Positions 9,018-18,068 of a stretch of 64,000 nucleotides of DNA are shown here, in pieces. Made by a program: the position numbers and the translations under genes. Source of the stretch: Rhodanobacter glycinis (GTDB lineage: Bacteria > Pseudomonadota > Gammaproteobacteria > Xanthomonadales > Rhodanobacteraceae); contig NZ_RCZB01000004.1 in assembly GCF_006438785.1 (NCBI RefSeq), positions 315,810 through 379,809 on the forward strand. Direction: 5' to 3'. Positions within the stretch are counted from its first letter, which is position 1; each line of letters begins with the position of its first letter. The notes under the pieces were generated by a model, which saw only the letters and a program-made list of their open reading frames with translations, was not told the origin of the DNA and ran no database searches.

Positions 9018-11279
9018 TCAGAACGTGATCGTATACGTCAGCGAAGTCATGCGGCCACGACCGGCCCAATAGTTCTGATAGCCGGCAAGCTGCGACCAGC
9101 TCAGCACGTACTGCTTGTCGAACAGGTTCTCCACGCCGAGCGAGAGCTTGCCGTAGCGCGCCATGTCGTAGTTCACGCCCAGGTCGAACAAGGTGTAGCC
9201 GTGGGTCTGCTCGTTGTAGGTGTAGGTCCTGCCGTCAAAGGCACGCGTGTCGCTGCCGGAGAGGTGGCGACCGAACAGCGAGGTGAAGCCCAGCGTGGCA
9301 TCGGCATTCGGCAGGAACTTCCAGGTCAGCGCGGCGGCGAACTTGTCCGGGTTGATGTCGAGCACGCCCATCGGCTTGTTGAGGCCCCCGGCCGGATACC
9401 TGCCTGCGGCGTCGGCGGACCAGAACGAGGTCTTGCCGGTGATGTGCGAGTACAGCCCGGTGACCTTCCACTGCTCGTCGAAGCGCCATTCGGCCGTGGC
9501 CTCAGTGCCCTCGATGCGTACCGGTGCGCGCGACAGGATGAAGTCGTTGGTGTCCGGATTGATCGCCAGCGAAGCGCCGAACGGCGACTTGGAGATGTAG
9601 TGCGTGGCGCCGAACGAGGCGCGCTCGCCGCGCCAGTTGAAGCCGATCTCGTCGTTCTTGTAGATGATCGCGGCGAGGTCGCTGATGCGGTCGACGGACT
9701 GCCCCGGCACGTTGATGTTGCGCAGCGGGATGCCGATGTTGGGCAGGGTGAAGCCTTCGCTGTACGCCGCGTAGACCGACCATTCGTTACCGATGCGCCA
9801 GATCGCACCCAGGTTCTTCAGGCTCTCGGTGTACTTCACGCCGCCGCCCTGCACGAACACGCGGTTGTTGTAATAGGTCGAGGTGTAGCTGTCGACGGTG
9901 AGCTTGTCGTTCTCCCGACGCAGGCCGCCGCTCAGGGTGACCGGGCCGATGTCCCACGATAGCTGGGCATACGGCGCGGTGCTCTTGTAGTTCATCGGCG
10001 GCACCCACAGCCGGTTGGTCAGCGCCAGCCGCTGCTGGGCCTGGTCCTTGCCGAAATCGATGCCGGTATGCAGCTCCAGGCCGGTCACGTCGAACAGGTC
10101 CGAGCGCGTCCAGGAGGTGCGGATGCCTTTCTTGTGCGAGTCGATCTCCGACTGCTCCCACAGCGTGCCCAGCGGCGCGAACAGCGGGTCCTGCTTGGCC
10201 GGGTCGAGCTCGGGCAGGTAACGCATCGCCTGGTCGGCCTTGTACACGTTGATGTCCAGCGAGCCGCCGAAGAAATCGCTGTGGCTGTACTCCAGGCTGT
10301 ACTGCTTGAAGTCGTTGAACGCATCCTTGGAACCGTAGATGTGTCCCTTCTCCGAGGTATTGGTGCGCGGCACGTCGCACGGCGGATCGTCGTCCGGGCC
10401 GCGGCAGCCGAGCACCTGGATGTAGTTGCCCTTGCCCTCGATCTTGAAGCGGCTGTAGGTCGCCTGCAGGCGCTGGGTGCCGCCCTCGCCGAAGTTGAAG
10501 CCGCCCTTGAGGAACAAATTCTTCGAGGTGGAATCGGCCAGCGAGCCGCTGGTGTTCATGCCGATGCGACGGCCGTTGCCGTCGTAGGAAATGCCGCGGT
10601 CGATGTACGAGGCCGCCACCAGCAGGTCGTAGGCATCCTGCTTGGCGGCGAAGGTGACGCCGGTCTTCCAGCCCTCGCTGCCGCCCTTGCCCTGGGTCTG
10701 GTAGCGCGTGGTGACGGTGGTCTCGGTGCCTTGCTTGGTCGGCACCTTCGAGATGTAGTTGATGATGCCGCCGGCGGCGCCGATGCCTTCGGAAGCGGAC
10801 GGGCCGTTGATCACCTCGACGCGTCCGATGATGCCCATGTCGGTGAAGGTGCCGTTGCGGGTGCCCTCGCGCAGCGGCGAGCCCTGCGGGATGCCGTCGA
10901 ACAGGCGCAGCGGGATGCGCCCGCGCAGCGTCTCACCGGTGTTGCTCATCGCCTGCGAGGATTCGGCGTAGCCCGGCACGGTCCGCGCCAGCACCGCGGT
11001 GGCGTCCTCGGTCACCAGCAGGGTGTGCTGGATTTCCTCTTTCGAGATCACCGTGATCGCGCCGGGAATCTCGTCGACCGCCTTCGCAGTGCGTGTGCCG
11101 GTGACGATGACGCGATTCAGGTCGACGACCTTGTCGCCCTTCTTCTTCGCATCCTGCGTGCCGGTGTCCTGCACGGTGTTGGTGCCGGCGGCGGGCGCGG
11201 CGTCCTGCGCATGTGCGCTGGCCGAGATCGCGGAGAGCAACAGGATGCTGCTGATCGCTGCGGTGAGTGGCTTGATCAT
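9018..11279 (-). CDS. TonB-dependent outer membrane receptor
   Basis: About 753 residues. It has a signal peptide ending ISASAHA, a TonB-box region near VVDLNRVIVTGTR, a plug domain (EIPGAITVISKEEIQ, GRVEVINGPSASEG) and a 22-strand-type barrel ending in the typical aromatic C-terminus (YTITF). The plug resembles siderophore-type receptors, but in this locus it probably imports a glycoside or its aglycone. The start is ATG 11279 (MIKPL) after a purine-rich AAGAGA. The 284-nt upstream gap to the lysR gene holds a LysR-type dyad, so the receptor is probably induced by that regulator. Confidence 0.92.
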   Translation of the reverse strand: MIKPLTAAISSILLLSAISASAHAQDAAPAAGTNTVQDTGTQDAKKKGDKVVDLNRVIVTGTRTAKAVDEIPGAITVISKEEIQHTLLVTEDATAVLARTVPGYAESSQAMSNTGETLRGRIPLRLFDGIPQGSPLREGTRNGTFTDMGIIGRVEVINGPSASEGIGAAGGIINYISKVPTKQGTETTVTTRYQTQGKGGSEGWKTGVTFAAKQDAYDLLVAASYIDRGISYDGNGRRIGMNTSGSLADSTSKNLFLKGGFNFGEGGTQRLQATYSRFKIEGKGNYIQVLGCRGPDDDPPCDVPRTNTSEKGHIYGSKDAFNDFKQYSLEYSHSDFFGGSLDINVYKADQAMRYLPELDPAKQDPLFAPLGTLWEQSEIDSHKKGIRTSWTRSDLFDVTGLELHTGIDFGKDQAQQRLALTNRLWVPPMNYKSTAPYAQLSWDIGPVTLSGGLRRENDKLTVDSYTSTYYNNRVFVQGGGVKYTESLKNLGAIWRIGNEWSVYAAYSEGFTLPNIGIPLRNINVPGQSVDRISDLAAIIYKNDEIGFNWRGERASFGATHYISKSPFGASLAINPDTNDFILSRAPVRIEGTEATAEWRFDEQWKVTGLYSHITGKTSFWSADAAGRYPAGGLNKPMGVLDINPDKFAAALTWKFLPNADATLGFTSLFGRHLSGSDTRAFDGRTYTYNEQTHGYTLFDLGVNYDMARYGKLSLGVENLFDKQYVLSWSQLAGYQNYWAGRGRMTSLTYTITF

Positions 11280-11493
11280 GTCGTGTCTCTTGGTGATGTT
11301 GGGTGGCCGCGGGTCAGCCGGGATGGCGGCCGCGATGCAGCGCAGTGCAATGCGCCAGGGACGATCTGCAGTGTGTTTCATTCGCGACGCTCTCCCCGGC
11401 GTCCCGACAGCCCTGTGCTTGATTTTGAGCGAGCCTATGCGCTTCGCCGTCCGCAAGGAACCAGCGCGACCTATGTTCAGAGGCTAGTTTTTG

Positions 11494-11512
11494 TTGCTTA
11501 CGAACGAAGCAA
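11494..11512. promoter_or_regulatory. Candidate LysR-type operator (TTGC-N11-GCAA)
   Basis: A dyad TTGC-N11-GCAA lies between the lysR gene (ends 11564) and the TonB receptor start (11279). The T-N11-A dyad is the classic LysR-family box. The inner bases also pair partly (CTT and AAG). It is 215 nt upstream of the receptor ATG, which would leave a long leader. Confidence 0.45.
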
Positions 11513-11563
11513 ATGTGTGTCGCAACGCAACATCGCTGTCATCGGCGGCGTGTCGGCGCGGAC

Positions 11564-12445
11564 TCAGCGTGGGCGCGGCTGTATCGCCTGGCGGCTTTCC
11601 TGCAGAAACACGGTGACCAGGCGCACGCGCACGCTGGAACGCGACCACACGATGCCGATGCGCCGCGGCACCGTCGGGGCGGGCAGCGGGATGCGCGCCA
11701 GCTGCACGCCCTCCGGCCACGGATGCGCCCAGTCCGGCACCAGCGAGACGCCGAGGCCGCGGTCGACCATCACGGCGATCGCGTTGAGCGCGTTCAATTC
11801 AAAACGCTCGTGCGGCACGATGCCGTGGGCGCGCAGGTATTCGTCGGCCTGGCGGCCACCCCACTGGTTGCGGTCGTAGCGGATCAGCGGTTGCGTCGCC
11901 AGCAGTTCGTGCGGATCGCGCTCGGCCATGCTCTTCGGTGCCAGCACGATCAGCGGCTCCTCGCGCAACAGCAGCCATTCGCAGGTCTTGGGCAACGCGA
12001 ACGGCGCCTGCAGTACCACCGCCGCGTCGAGGTCGCCGGCCTCCACCGCGCGGTAGAGTTCGGCCGAGTAGCCCGGCTTGATAAACACATTGATCTGCGG
12101 AAACGCGTCGACCATGCGGGCAAGCACGTCCGGCAGGATGCCGGCCAGGGCGGTGGGGCAGGCACCCAGGCGCAACTCGCCGGAGACGGTGTTCTCGTTC
12201 GCCACGCTGCGCAGGTCGGCGACGTTGCGCAACAGGTCGCGCGAGCGCTGCAGGATGCGCGAGCCTTCCTCGGTGACGCTCACCGTGCGGCCGACGCGGG
12301 CGATCAGCGGGGTGCCGATCTCGCGTTCCAGCGTGCGGATCTGCTGCGCCACCGCCGCCGGCGTGATGTTCAGCACGCGCGCCGCGGCCGCCATCGAGCC
12401 CTGGTCGACGATGGTGATGAAGGTATGCAGGAACTGGGTGTCCAC
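11564..12445 (-). CDS. LysR-family transcriptional regulator
   Basis: The protein has 293 residues, the standard length. The N-terminal winged helix-turn-helix (FLHTFITIVDQGSMAAAARV, then AAVAQQIRTLEREIG) is followed by a linker helix and a periplasmic-binding-fold effector domain (SGELRLGACPTALAGILPDV onward). The start is GTG at 12445 and gives the normal family N-terminus. It sits inside the minus-strand catabolic locus between the symporter and the TonB receptor, so it is the likely local activator. The effector is unknown. Confidence 0.9.
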   Translation of the reverse strand: MDTQFLHTFITIVDQGSMAAAARVLNITPAAVAQQIRTLEREIGTPLIARVGRTVSVTEEGSRILQRSRDLLRNVADLRSVANENTVSGELRLGACPTALAGILPDVLARMVDAFPQINVFIKPGYSAELYRAVEAGDLDAAVVLQAPFALPKTCEWLLLREEPLIVLAPKSMAERDPHELLATQPLIRYDRNQWGGRQADEYLRAHGIVPHERFELNALNAIAVMVDRGLGVSLVPDWAHPWPEGVQLARIPLPAPTVPRRIGIVWSRSSVRVRLVTVFLQESRQAIQPRPR

Positions 12446-12689
12446 GGCGACTCGCTAGGCATGTGCGGCAGGTTGCATGATGAGCCAAAAACCTCCCGTC
12501 GTGATCGCACGCCTCGATGGCGACCGTTTCACGGACATTGTTTTCGCGAACATCGCTTTCGGACGGTTTTGAAGATAGCGCCGGATGCTTTGCCCGCGGT
12601 GGCGACGGGCGAACAATGCAGGGACGCCGCGATCGGACATCCGCAGCGAAAGAGCCCGGCGACGGATAGCCGCACGCGCGAATGCCGGT

Positions 12690-15149
12690 TCATTCATCGC
12701 GGCCCGCGCGATCAGCGTAGATGGTCAGGCCCTTCAGCGAGCGTGCGGGTGCCGGGAAGAACAGGCTCGCCAGGTAGCCGATCACGATGCACAGCAGGAT
12801 CGAGATCGCGAGATAGAAATACGGATGCACCAGCTTGAACCACCACGCCACCAGGGTCAGGCAGATGCTCGCACCGATGCCGATGGCGACGCCCGGCGAG
12901 TTGGCGCGGCGGGTGAACATGCCCAGCGTGTAGGCACCGGCGAATCCGCCGCCGAGCAACCCGGCCAGTTCGATCGACACGTCGAACAGCGAGTGCACGT
13001 CGAAGCGTGACAGCAGCAAGGCGAGGCCGATACCGATCAGCCCCACCGCGATCGTCATCAGCTCGGCGAAGAACACGCTCTTCTTCTGCGTGGGGTCTTT
13101 CACCAGGCGATCGTAGAAATCCACCGAGATCAGCGTCGCCACGCTGTTCATGATGCCGGACAGGGTTGCCATCGCCGCGGCGAAGATGCCTGCGATGATC
13201 AGCCCGGTCACGCCCATCGGCAATTCCGCCGCGATGAACAGCGGGAACGTGGCATCGATCGGCAGCAGCGGATTCATCCGCTCCGGATGCACCTTGTAGA
13301 ACACGAACATCGCGGTGCCGATCATGTAGAACACGAATCCGCCCGGAATCATGATTGCCGCGAACATCCATATCGAACGCCCGGCCTCCTTGTCGGACTT
13401 GGTCGACAAGGTGCGCTGCATCAACACCTGGTCCTTCGGAAACGTGAGCACCACGTCGAACAGCACCAGGAACAGGAAACCCCACACGGTGGCCTTGGTG
13501 AGATCGAAACTGAAGTCGAACAGGTGCATCTTGTGCTCGGCCATCGCCGTGGACATGAATTCGCCGATGCCGCCGTGCAGGCCCCAGATGATGAAGCCGA
13601 TGGCGAAGATGGCGCCGCCCATCTTCACGATCACCTGCACGAAATCGGTCCAGATCACCGCCTTCATACCGCCCATCGCGGTGTAGATGATGGTGAAGCC
13701 GCCCATCAGGATCACGCTCCAGGTGACGCTGATGCCGGTGATGGTGGCGATCGCCAGCGCCGGCAGGAACAGGATCACGCTCATGCGGCTGCCGAGCTGG
13801 GTGAGGATGCACAACGCGCTGGCCAGCATGCGTATGCCCGGATGGAAGCGTGTTTCGAGATACGAGAACACCGACATCAGGTCCAGCCGGCGCAGCAGCG
13901 GCACGATCCACACTGCGACGAACATCAGGCCGAACACCGCAATCAGGTTGTTGGTGAGGTACTGCCAGTTGCTTTCGAAAGCCTTGGCCGGGATCGCGAT
14001 GAAGCTGATCGAACTGGTGTTGGCAGCGTACAGGCTCACACCGGCGGCCCAATACGGAATGCTGCGTCCGCCGACGAAGAAATTGGACGTGGAATTGCGC
14101 TTCTCGCGCAGATAGAAGAACAGTCCGATCCCGATCATTCCTGCGAGGTAGACCACGATCACGATCCAGTCGAGCCAGCGCAGCAACAGCGGCTTGCTGG
14201 ACTGCACGCTCGCGTAGCCGAAGTCGGCGTGCCTGCCATCGGCACTGTGCTGTGCCCAGAACATGCCGTTGGTCCAGGCGCCGACGGCGATCACGCCGGC
14301 GGGCGCGGCTCCGGGCAGGGTGGCCCAGGCGCTGGTGATGGTCTGAAAGGTCATCAAGCGGGCCGGGACATCCGCATGTGCACCGTCGCGAACGAGGTAG
14401 AGCGCATTCGCCTGGCCCAGCGCATGGCCGGAACCCGGCAGCAGCCGGCCGGGCACCTGGCCACGTTCGCTCCAGCCGGCGTCGGCGGTCCAGCGCCATA
14501 GCCGTTCGGTAGTGCCGGAAGGATCGGGCACCGTGACGAACACTGTCGCGGCGCGGGCGACCACCGAGCTGGGTATGCCGTCGCCGGGCCATCCCGCGAG
14601 CGTGTTCCAGCGCGGCTGTTCCGCGTTCGTCTGCAACTGCAGTAGCCGCGCCTTGCCATCTGCGCCGATGCCGGCGATCGACAAGGTGTCGTTCGACCAC
14701 GCGCCACGCGCGCCGCGCAATGGCATCGGCAAGGGCGCCAGCGGCTGCAGTTGGAGGCGGTCGTCGCTGGCGCGCAGACGGGCCACGCCGGCCACGTCGG
14801 GGCTGTCCGGGGCGGCAGTAAGCAGCCACGCCTGCGTGCCGTCGTCAATGATGCCGGCGGCCGGCGCTGCGCCGGTCGGCCATGCCAGCCGGACCCAGGT
14901 CTTGCCGGTGCGGTCGAGGCGCCAGGCTTCGCCGTCGGAGAGCGCCAGCGGCTGGCCGTCGACGACGGCGATGTCGCGTAGCGGTGCGCTCGTTTCCAGC
15001 GACGGCAGTTTCCCGCCGCGCAGCGATGCCAGGCTCTGCGCCTGCACGGGCACGAGCACGGCGAGCAGCAGCAGGCCGAGCAAGACGCGCAGCATGCGCG
15101 GCACCTGGCTGGCAGCAGATGCGATTCCAACGCCCCCGCGCATGTGCAT
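12690..15149 (-). CDS. Sodium:solute symporter with N-terminal kelch-like periplasmic domain
   Basis: About 819 residues. A signal-like segment (VLLGLLLLAVLVPVQAQ) leads into roughly 280 residues with repeated W-containing blades (AWRLDRTGKTWVRLAWP, RLWRWTADAGW) that look like a kelch/beta-propeller. From about residue 330 (WLDWIVIVVYLAGMIGIGLF) there is a full SSS-family transporter with 13 or so membrane segments. Propeller fusions to SSS carriers are known near sugar-acid uptake genes. The ATG at 15149 shares a base with the stop of the CitE-like gene (TGATG), so the two are coupled. The cargo is unknown; a sugar or small acid fits the locus. Confidence 0.82.
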   Translation of the reverse strand: MHMRGGVGIASAASQVPRMLRVLLGLLLLAVLVPVQAQSLASLRGGKLPSLETSAPLRDIAVVDGQPLALSDGEAWRLDRTGKTWVRLAWPTGAAPAAGIIDDGTQAWLLTAAPDSPDVAGVARLRASDDRLQLQPLAPLPMPLRGARGAWSNDTLSIAGIGADGKARLLQLQTNAEQPRWNTLAGWPGDGIPSSVVARAATVFVTVPDPSGTTERLWRWTADAGWSERGQVPGRLLPGSGHALGQANALYLVRDGAHADVPARLMTFQTITSAWATLPGAAPAGVIAVGAWTNGMFWAQHSADGRHADFGYASVQSSKPLLLRWLDWIVIVVYLAGMIGIGLFFYLREKRNSTSNFFVGGRSIPYWAAGVSLYAANTSSISFIAIPAKAFESNWQYLTNNLIAVFGLMFVAVWIVPLLRRLDLMSVFSYLETRFHPGIRMLASALCILTQLGSRMSVILFLPALAIATITGISVTWSVILMGGFTIIYTAMGGMKAVIWTDFVQVIVKMGGAIFAIGFIIWGLHGGIGEFMSTAMAEHKMHLFDFSFDLTKATVWGFLFLVLFDVVLTFPKDQVLMQRTLSTKSDKEAGRSIWMFAAIMIPGGFVFYMIGTAMFVFYKVHPERMNPLLPIDATFPLFIAAELPMGVTGLIIAGIFAAAMATLSGIMNSVATLISVDFYDRLVKDPTQKKSVFFAELMTIAVGLIGIGLALLLSRFDVHSLFDVSIELAGLLGGGFAGAYTLGMFTRRANSPGVAIGIGASICLTLVAWWFKLVHPYFYLAISILLCIVIGYLASLFFPAPARSLKGLTIYADRAGRDE

Positions 15150-16006
15150 CAATCTGGCCGCCGCGCGGCGGCAAGCAAGGCCTGCGCGCGTTTAAGAAAG
15201 GGCAGGTCGATCATCCGGCCATCGACCACGAAGGCACCGCGCGATTGCGCGCTGGCCGCCGGCGCGGCCTCGACGATTCGCCGCGCCGCCGCGAGCTCCG
15301 TCTCCGACGGCGCGAACGCCGCGTTCGCCAGCGGTACCTGACGCGGATGCACGCAGCTCTTGCCGGCGATGCCCAGGCGTCGCGCCATGCGGGCTTCCTC
15401 GCGATAACCCTCGTCGTCGTCCAGCGCGGCGTAGGCGCCGTCCATCGCGAACACCCCAGCCTGCGCCGCCGCCATGCGCAGGGCGAACATCGCCGCGTGC
15501 ACATTGCGCGGATCGGTGCGGTCGATGCCGTACGGCTCGAACAGGTCGCCCAGGCCCAGCTGCAATCCCGCGACGCGCGGATGCGCGCCGGCGATACGCG
15601 CGGCGTCGGCCAGCGCGCATGGCGTTTCGATATTCACCAGCAGGCCGATCGGATGTGCCACTGCGTTCGCCCGCTCCGCCGCCTCGATCGCGGCCACCGC
15701 GGCGAGCAGGGCGTCCGGCGATTCGATCTTGGGCAGATTGATCAGGGTGACGCCGTTGCGCACGATCGCGGCGAGGTCCGCCATGAAATGCGGTGAATCC
15801 GGTGCGTTGGTTCGCACGATGATGAGCTTGGCCGCCTGCGCGACCGCGTCGCCGACCACGAACTCCGCCACCGCCTGGCGCGCCTCGGCCTTGCGCGCCT
15901 CGGCGACGGCATCTTCCAGGTCGAACGACAGCGCATCGGCATCGCCGGCCAGCGCCTTGGCGAACAGCTCCGGCCGGGAGCCGGGTACGAACAGCTTGCT
16001 ACGCAT
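15149..16006 (-). CDS. CitE-like HpcH/HpaI-family CoA-ester lyase
   Basis: The 285-residue protein has the CitE layout: RSKLFVPGSRPELF, the metal-binding FDLEDAVAEARK, NLPKIESPDAL, LLVNIETP, LQLGLGDLFEPYGID and GKSCVHPRQV. Stand-alone CitE homologues are usually malyl-CoA, citramalyl-CoA or related lyases or thioesterases, not citrate lyase subunits; no CitD or CitF is nearby. It is the first gene of the catabolic run and overlaps the symporter start. Together with the family III CoA-transferase it suggests CoA-dependent cleavage of a four- or five-carbon acid. The assignment of substrate is inference. Confidence 0.85.
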   Translation of the reverse strand: MRSKLFVPGSRPELFAKALAGDADALSFDLEDAVAEARKAEARQAVAEFVVGDAVAQAAKLIIVRTNAPDSPHFMADLAAIVRNGVTLINLPKIESPDALLAAVAAIEAAERANAVAHPIGLLVNIETPCALADAARIAGAHPRVAGLQLGLGDLFEPYGIDRTDPRNVHAAMFALRMAAAQAGVFAMDGAYAALDDDEGYREEARMARRLGIAGKSCVHPRQVPLANAAFAPSETELAAARRIVEAAPAASAQSRGAFVVDGRMIDLPFLKRAQALLAAARRPD

Positions 16007-16093
16007 GGGATTGCCTGCCGATCGCCATCCTCGTCATGAGCGGCAGTGTGCGGCAAGGACTTCCGCGAATCGAGCGGGCCCGGCATGTTCAAA

Positions 16094-16110
16094 AGATAGT
16101 TTTTCTATCT
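16094..16110. repeat. AT-rich inverted repeat upstream of the CitE-like gene
   Basis: AGATAG-N5-CTATCT with a T5 centre, in otherwise GC-rich DNA. It lies between the subtilase stop (16138) and the CitE-like start (16006). It could be the operator or promoter of the catabolic operon. It could also be a weak terminator for the subtilase operon, but only a short T-run follows the stem. I favour an operator. Confidence 0.4.
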
Positions 16111-16137
16111 AACTGGACCGGCGGCGCGGGAGCGGGC

Positions 16138-17438
16138 TCAAGGAGCGGCTTTCTGTGTTTCGCGCAGTGCCGCCACCGCTGCCGCGGCGTTTACCTGCAG
16201 CTTTCCGTTGGAGACCTTGCTGCTGCGGAGCAGGAGATCATGGGCCGTGCGTGCATCCAGTCGGGGCGAGAGAGCCAGCAGCAGGGCAACGATGCCGCTC
16301 ACATGCGGGGCCGCCATGGATGATCCGGAGGTGAAGTCATATCCGCCATCGGGTTGCGTTGTCAGGATATCGATGCCGGGAGCGCTCAGGACGCCGGGAG
16401 CTGCGGCCGATGTTCCGCCCACGCGAACGACAAGGACTCCCGGCGCGTCGATGGGGAAGCCATCGGCGTTCCCATCGGGCGGCATGGCAGCGACCACGAT
16501 GCGGCCCTGTTCGAGGATCCGCGCGAGCAGCTGGCTGAGTAGCGGATCGGCGGGGCCGCCCAGGCTCAGATTGATGATGCGGGTGTCCGTATCGATGATC
16601 GCCGCCAGCGCCTTGGCCAGCGTAAAGGAGTTGCAGCGTGCGCCGGCATGGAGCGCGGCCGGATACCAGCATGCCTTGTAGATGCTGAGCGTGGCCTTGG
16701 GCGCGATCCCCACGATGCCGCGATGATTGTCGCCATCGGCGGCGATAACGCCTGCCACTTCGGTGCCATGACCATCGCGGTTGAACGCCGCCGCATCGTC
16801 ATCGACCATGTTGTGCATATCGTGGATACGCCCCAGGAGATCGGGGTGCGTCGTGTCGACGCCGGTATCGACGATCGCCACATGAACCCCGTTGCCTTCG
16901 CTGAAATCATGCGCGAGGGCGGCATCGGTTTCGACGAAGCCGCGTTGGAGGCTGGCGTAGGGATCGTTGTCCTGGTGTGCGTCCTGCGGTTTATCCGCGT
17001 AAACGGCATAGTCGTGCAGCGGCTGTGCAAGTTGCACCCGATCGTCCTTGGCGAGCGCCTTGAGCAAGGCGTCGCGGGCCATGCCCGGAGGGGTCTTCAC
17101 CACCACGCAGTACACGTCGAGGGCCTTGATCGGCCAGCCGGTGATCTCATGCAAACCGTAACTTTGCTTCAGCGCAGCCAGGGTGGCTGCCGCGCGCTGT
17201 CCGGCGCCGTAATGCTTCGACGGGGCATAACCCAGCAGGCTGGAGCCAGCGTGCGTGGCGGGCGGATCGATCGGGTTGGCGACAGCCAGCACGATGTCGC
17301 GCTGACTGTCCATGGCGGACGCGTCAACGACCGGCGCGCGGCCGAGACTCGCGTGATCATCCTGCGGCGCCCTGGGCCGCGAGGAGGCGCACGCGCTCAA
17401 AGCCACGGCTACGAGAAGGATGAGGCCGCGTTTCATGG
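16138..17438 (-). CDS. Subtilase-family (S8) lipoprotein, third gene of the ECF operon
   Basis: The protein has 432 residues. It has a lipoprotein signal (LVAVALSAC), a propeptide-like region at about residues 82-141 and a subtilase domain. The triad is present: D190 in VAIVDTGVDTTHPD, H223 in DGHGTEVAG and S373 in SGSSMAAPH. The block that normally reads AAGN and gives the oxyanion Asn instead reads AAMPPDGN (316-323), so activity may be altered or lost. The ATG at 17438 overlaps the anti-sigma stop (ATGA). As a lipoprotein coupled to an anti-sigma gene it is a strong candidate to bind or cleave that anti-sigma factor in the periplasm. Confidence 0.88.
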
Positions 17439-18068
17439 TGTGGTGATGACGGGCTCCGCCAGACGGATGCCCCGAGTCGCGCGCAGCTGCTGCAAGGCAG
17501 CCCGCGGCGCCGCAGCGGAATCCGTTGGCGCGACGGTGTAGGCGCCCACATCGTTTGGGCCGCCCACCACCTTCAAGCGAAGGGCATGCAGCAAGGCATT
17601 CCAATCGGCCAATGTCATGGCCGTGTCAGGCACGACACGGATCGCGCCCGGCGCCGCCGGCGGAGACTCCTGGCTGAGCGTGCGATACAGCGGGCTTCCG
17701 TCCGCCGACCACAGCTTCATGCCCAGGGCACCGATGCCGAGCGCCTGGATCAACACCACGGCGACCAGTGCCCGATTCAACCAGTTTCCCGATCGCGAGC
17801 GCAGGCGCACTTCCTGGGGCTCCGGCGTATCGAGACGGGCGAGCAGGCGGCCCAATCCGATGTTCGCGTCGACCGGAATATCCGAGGGCAGCGACATCGC
17901 CTGCCGCAAGCGACTTTGTTGTGCGTACTCCTTGCGGCAGGCCTCGCATTGCGCCAGATGACTTTCCAGCCATTCGCCTTGCTCGTGCGTGGCGCTGCCC
18001 TGCAGCACCCAGGGCATCGCCTCCCAGGCGCGGACGCAGTCCCGGTCGGAATTCGACGGGAACGTCAT
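17433..18068 (-). CDS. Membrane-anchored zinc-binding anti-sigma factor
   Basis: The protein has 211 residues. The cytoplasmic part has the zinc anti-sigma motif H37-x3-C41-x2-C44 (HLAQCEAC). One membrane helix spans about 98-117 (NRALVAVVLIQALGIGALGM). The periplasmic part (120-211) ends with a compact domain whose pattern (ALLHALRLKVVGGPNDVGAY, then AALQQLRATRGIRLAEPV) matches the propeptide-like region of the subtilase encoded next to it. Both flanking junctions overlap as ATGA (18065-18068 and 17435-17438). The role is to hold the ECF sigma factor until an envelope signal arrives. Confidence 0.87.
   Translation of the reverse strand: MTFPSNSDRDCVRAWEAMPWVLQGSATHEQGEWLESHLAQCEACRKEYAQQSRLRQAMSLPSDIPVDANIGLGRLLARLDTPEPQEVRLRSRSGNWLNRALVAVVLIQALGIGALGMKLWSADGSPLYRTLSQESPPAAPGAIRVVPDTAMTLADWNALLHALRLKVVGGPNDVGAYTVAPTDSAAAPRAALQQLRATRGIRLAEPVITTP

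Noticed and set aside
12440..12490. CAACC followed by GCAC near the lysR start on the minus strand, resembling the ECF element.
   Set aside because: The words are only 5 nt apart, not 16, so the promoter layout is missing.
12690..16006. Sialic acid catabolism because of the kelch plus SSS fusion.
   Set aside because: No NanA, NanE or NanK homologue is present and the neighbours are a CitE-like lyase and arabinofuranosidase.
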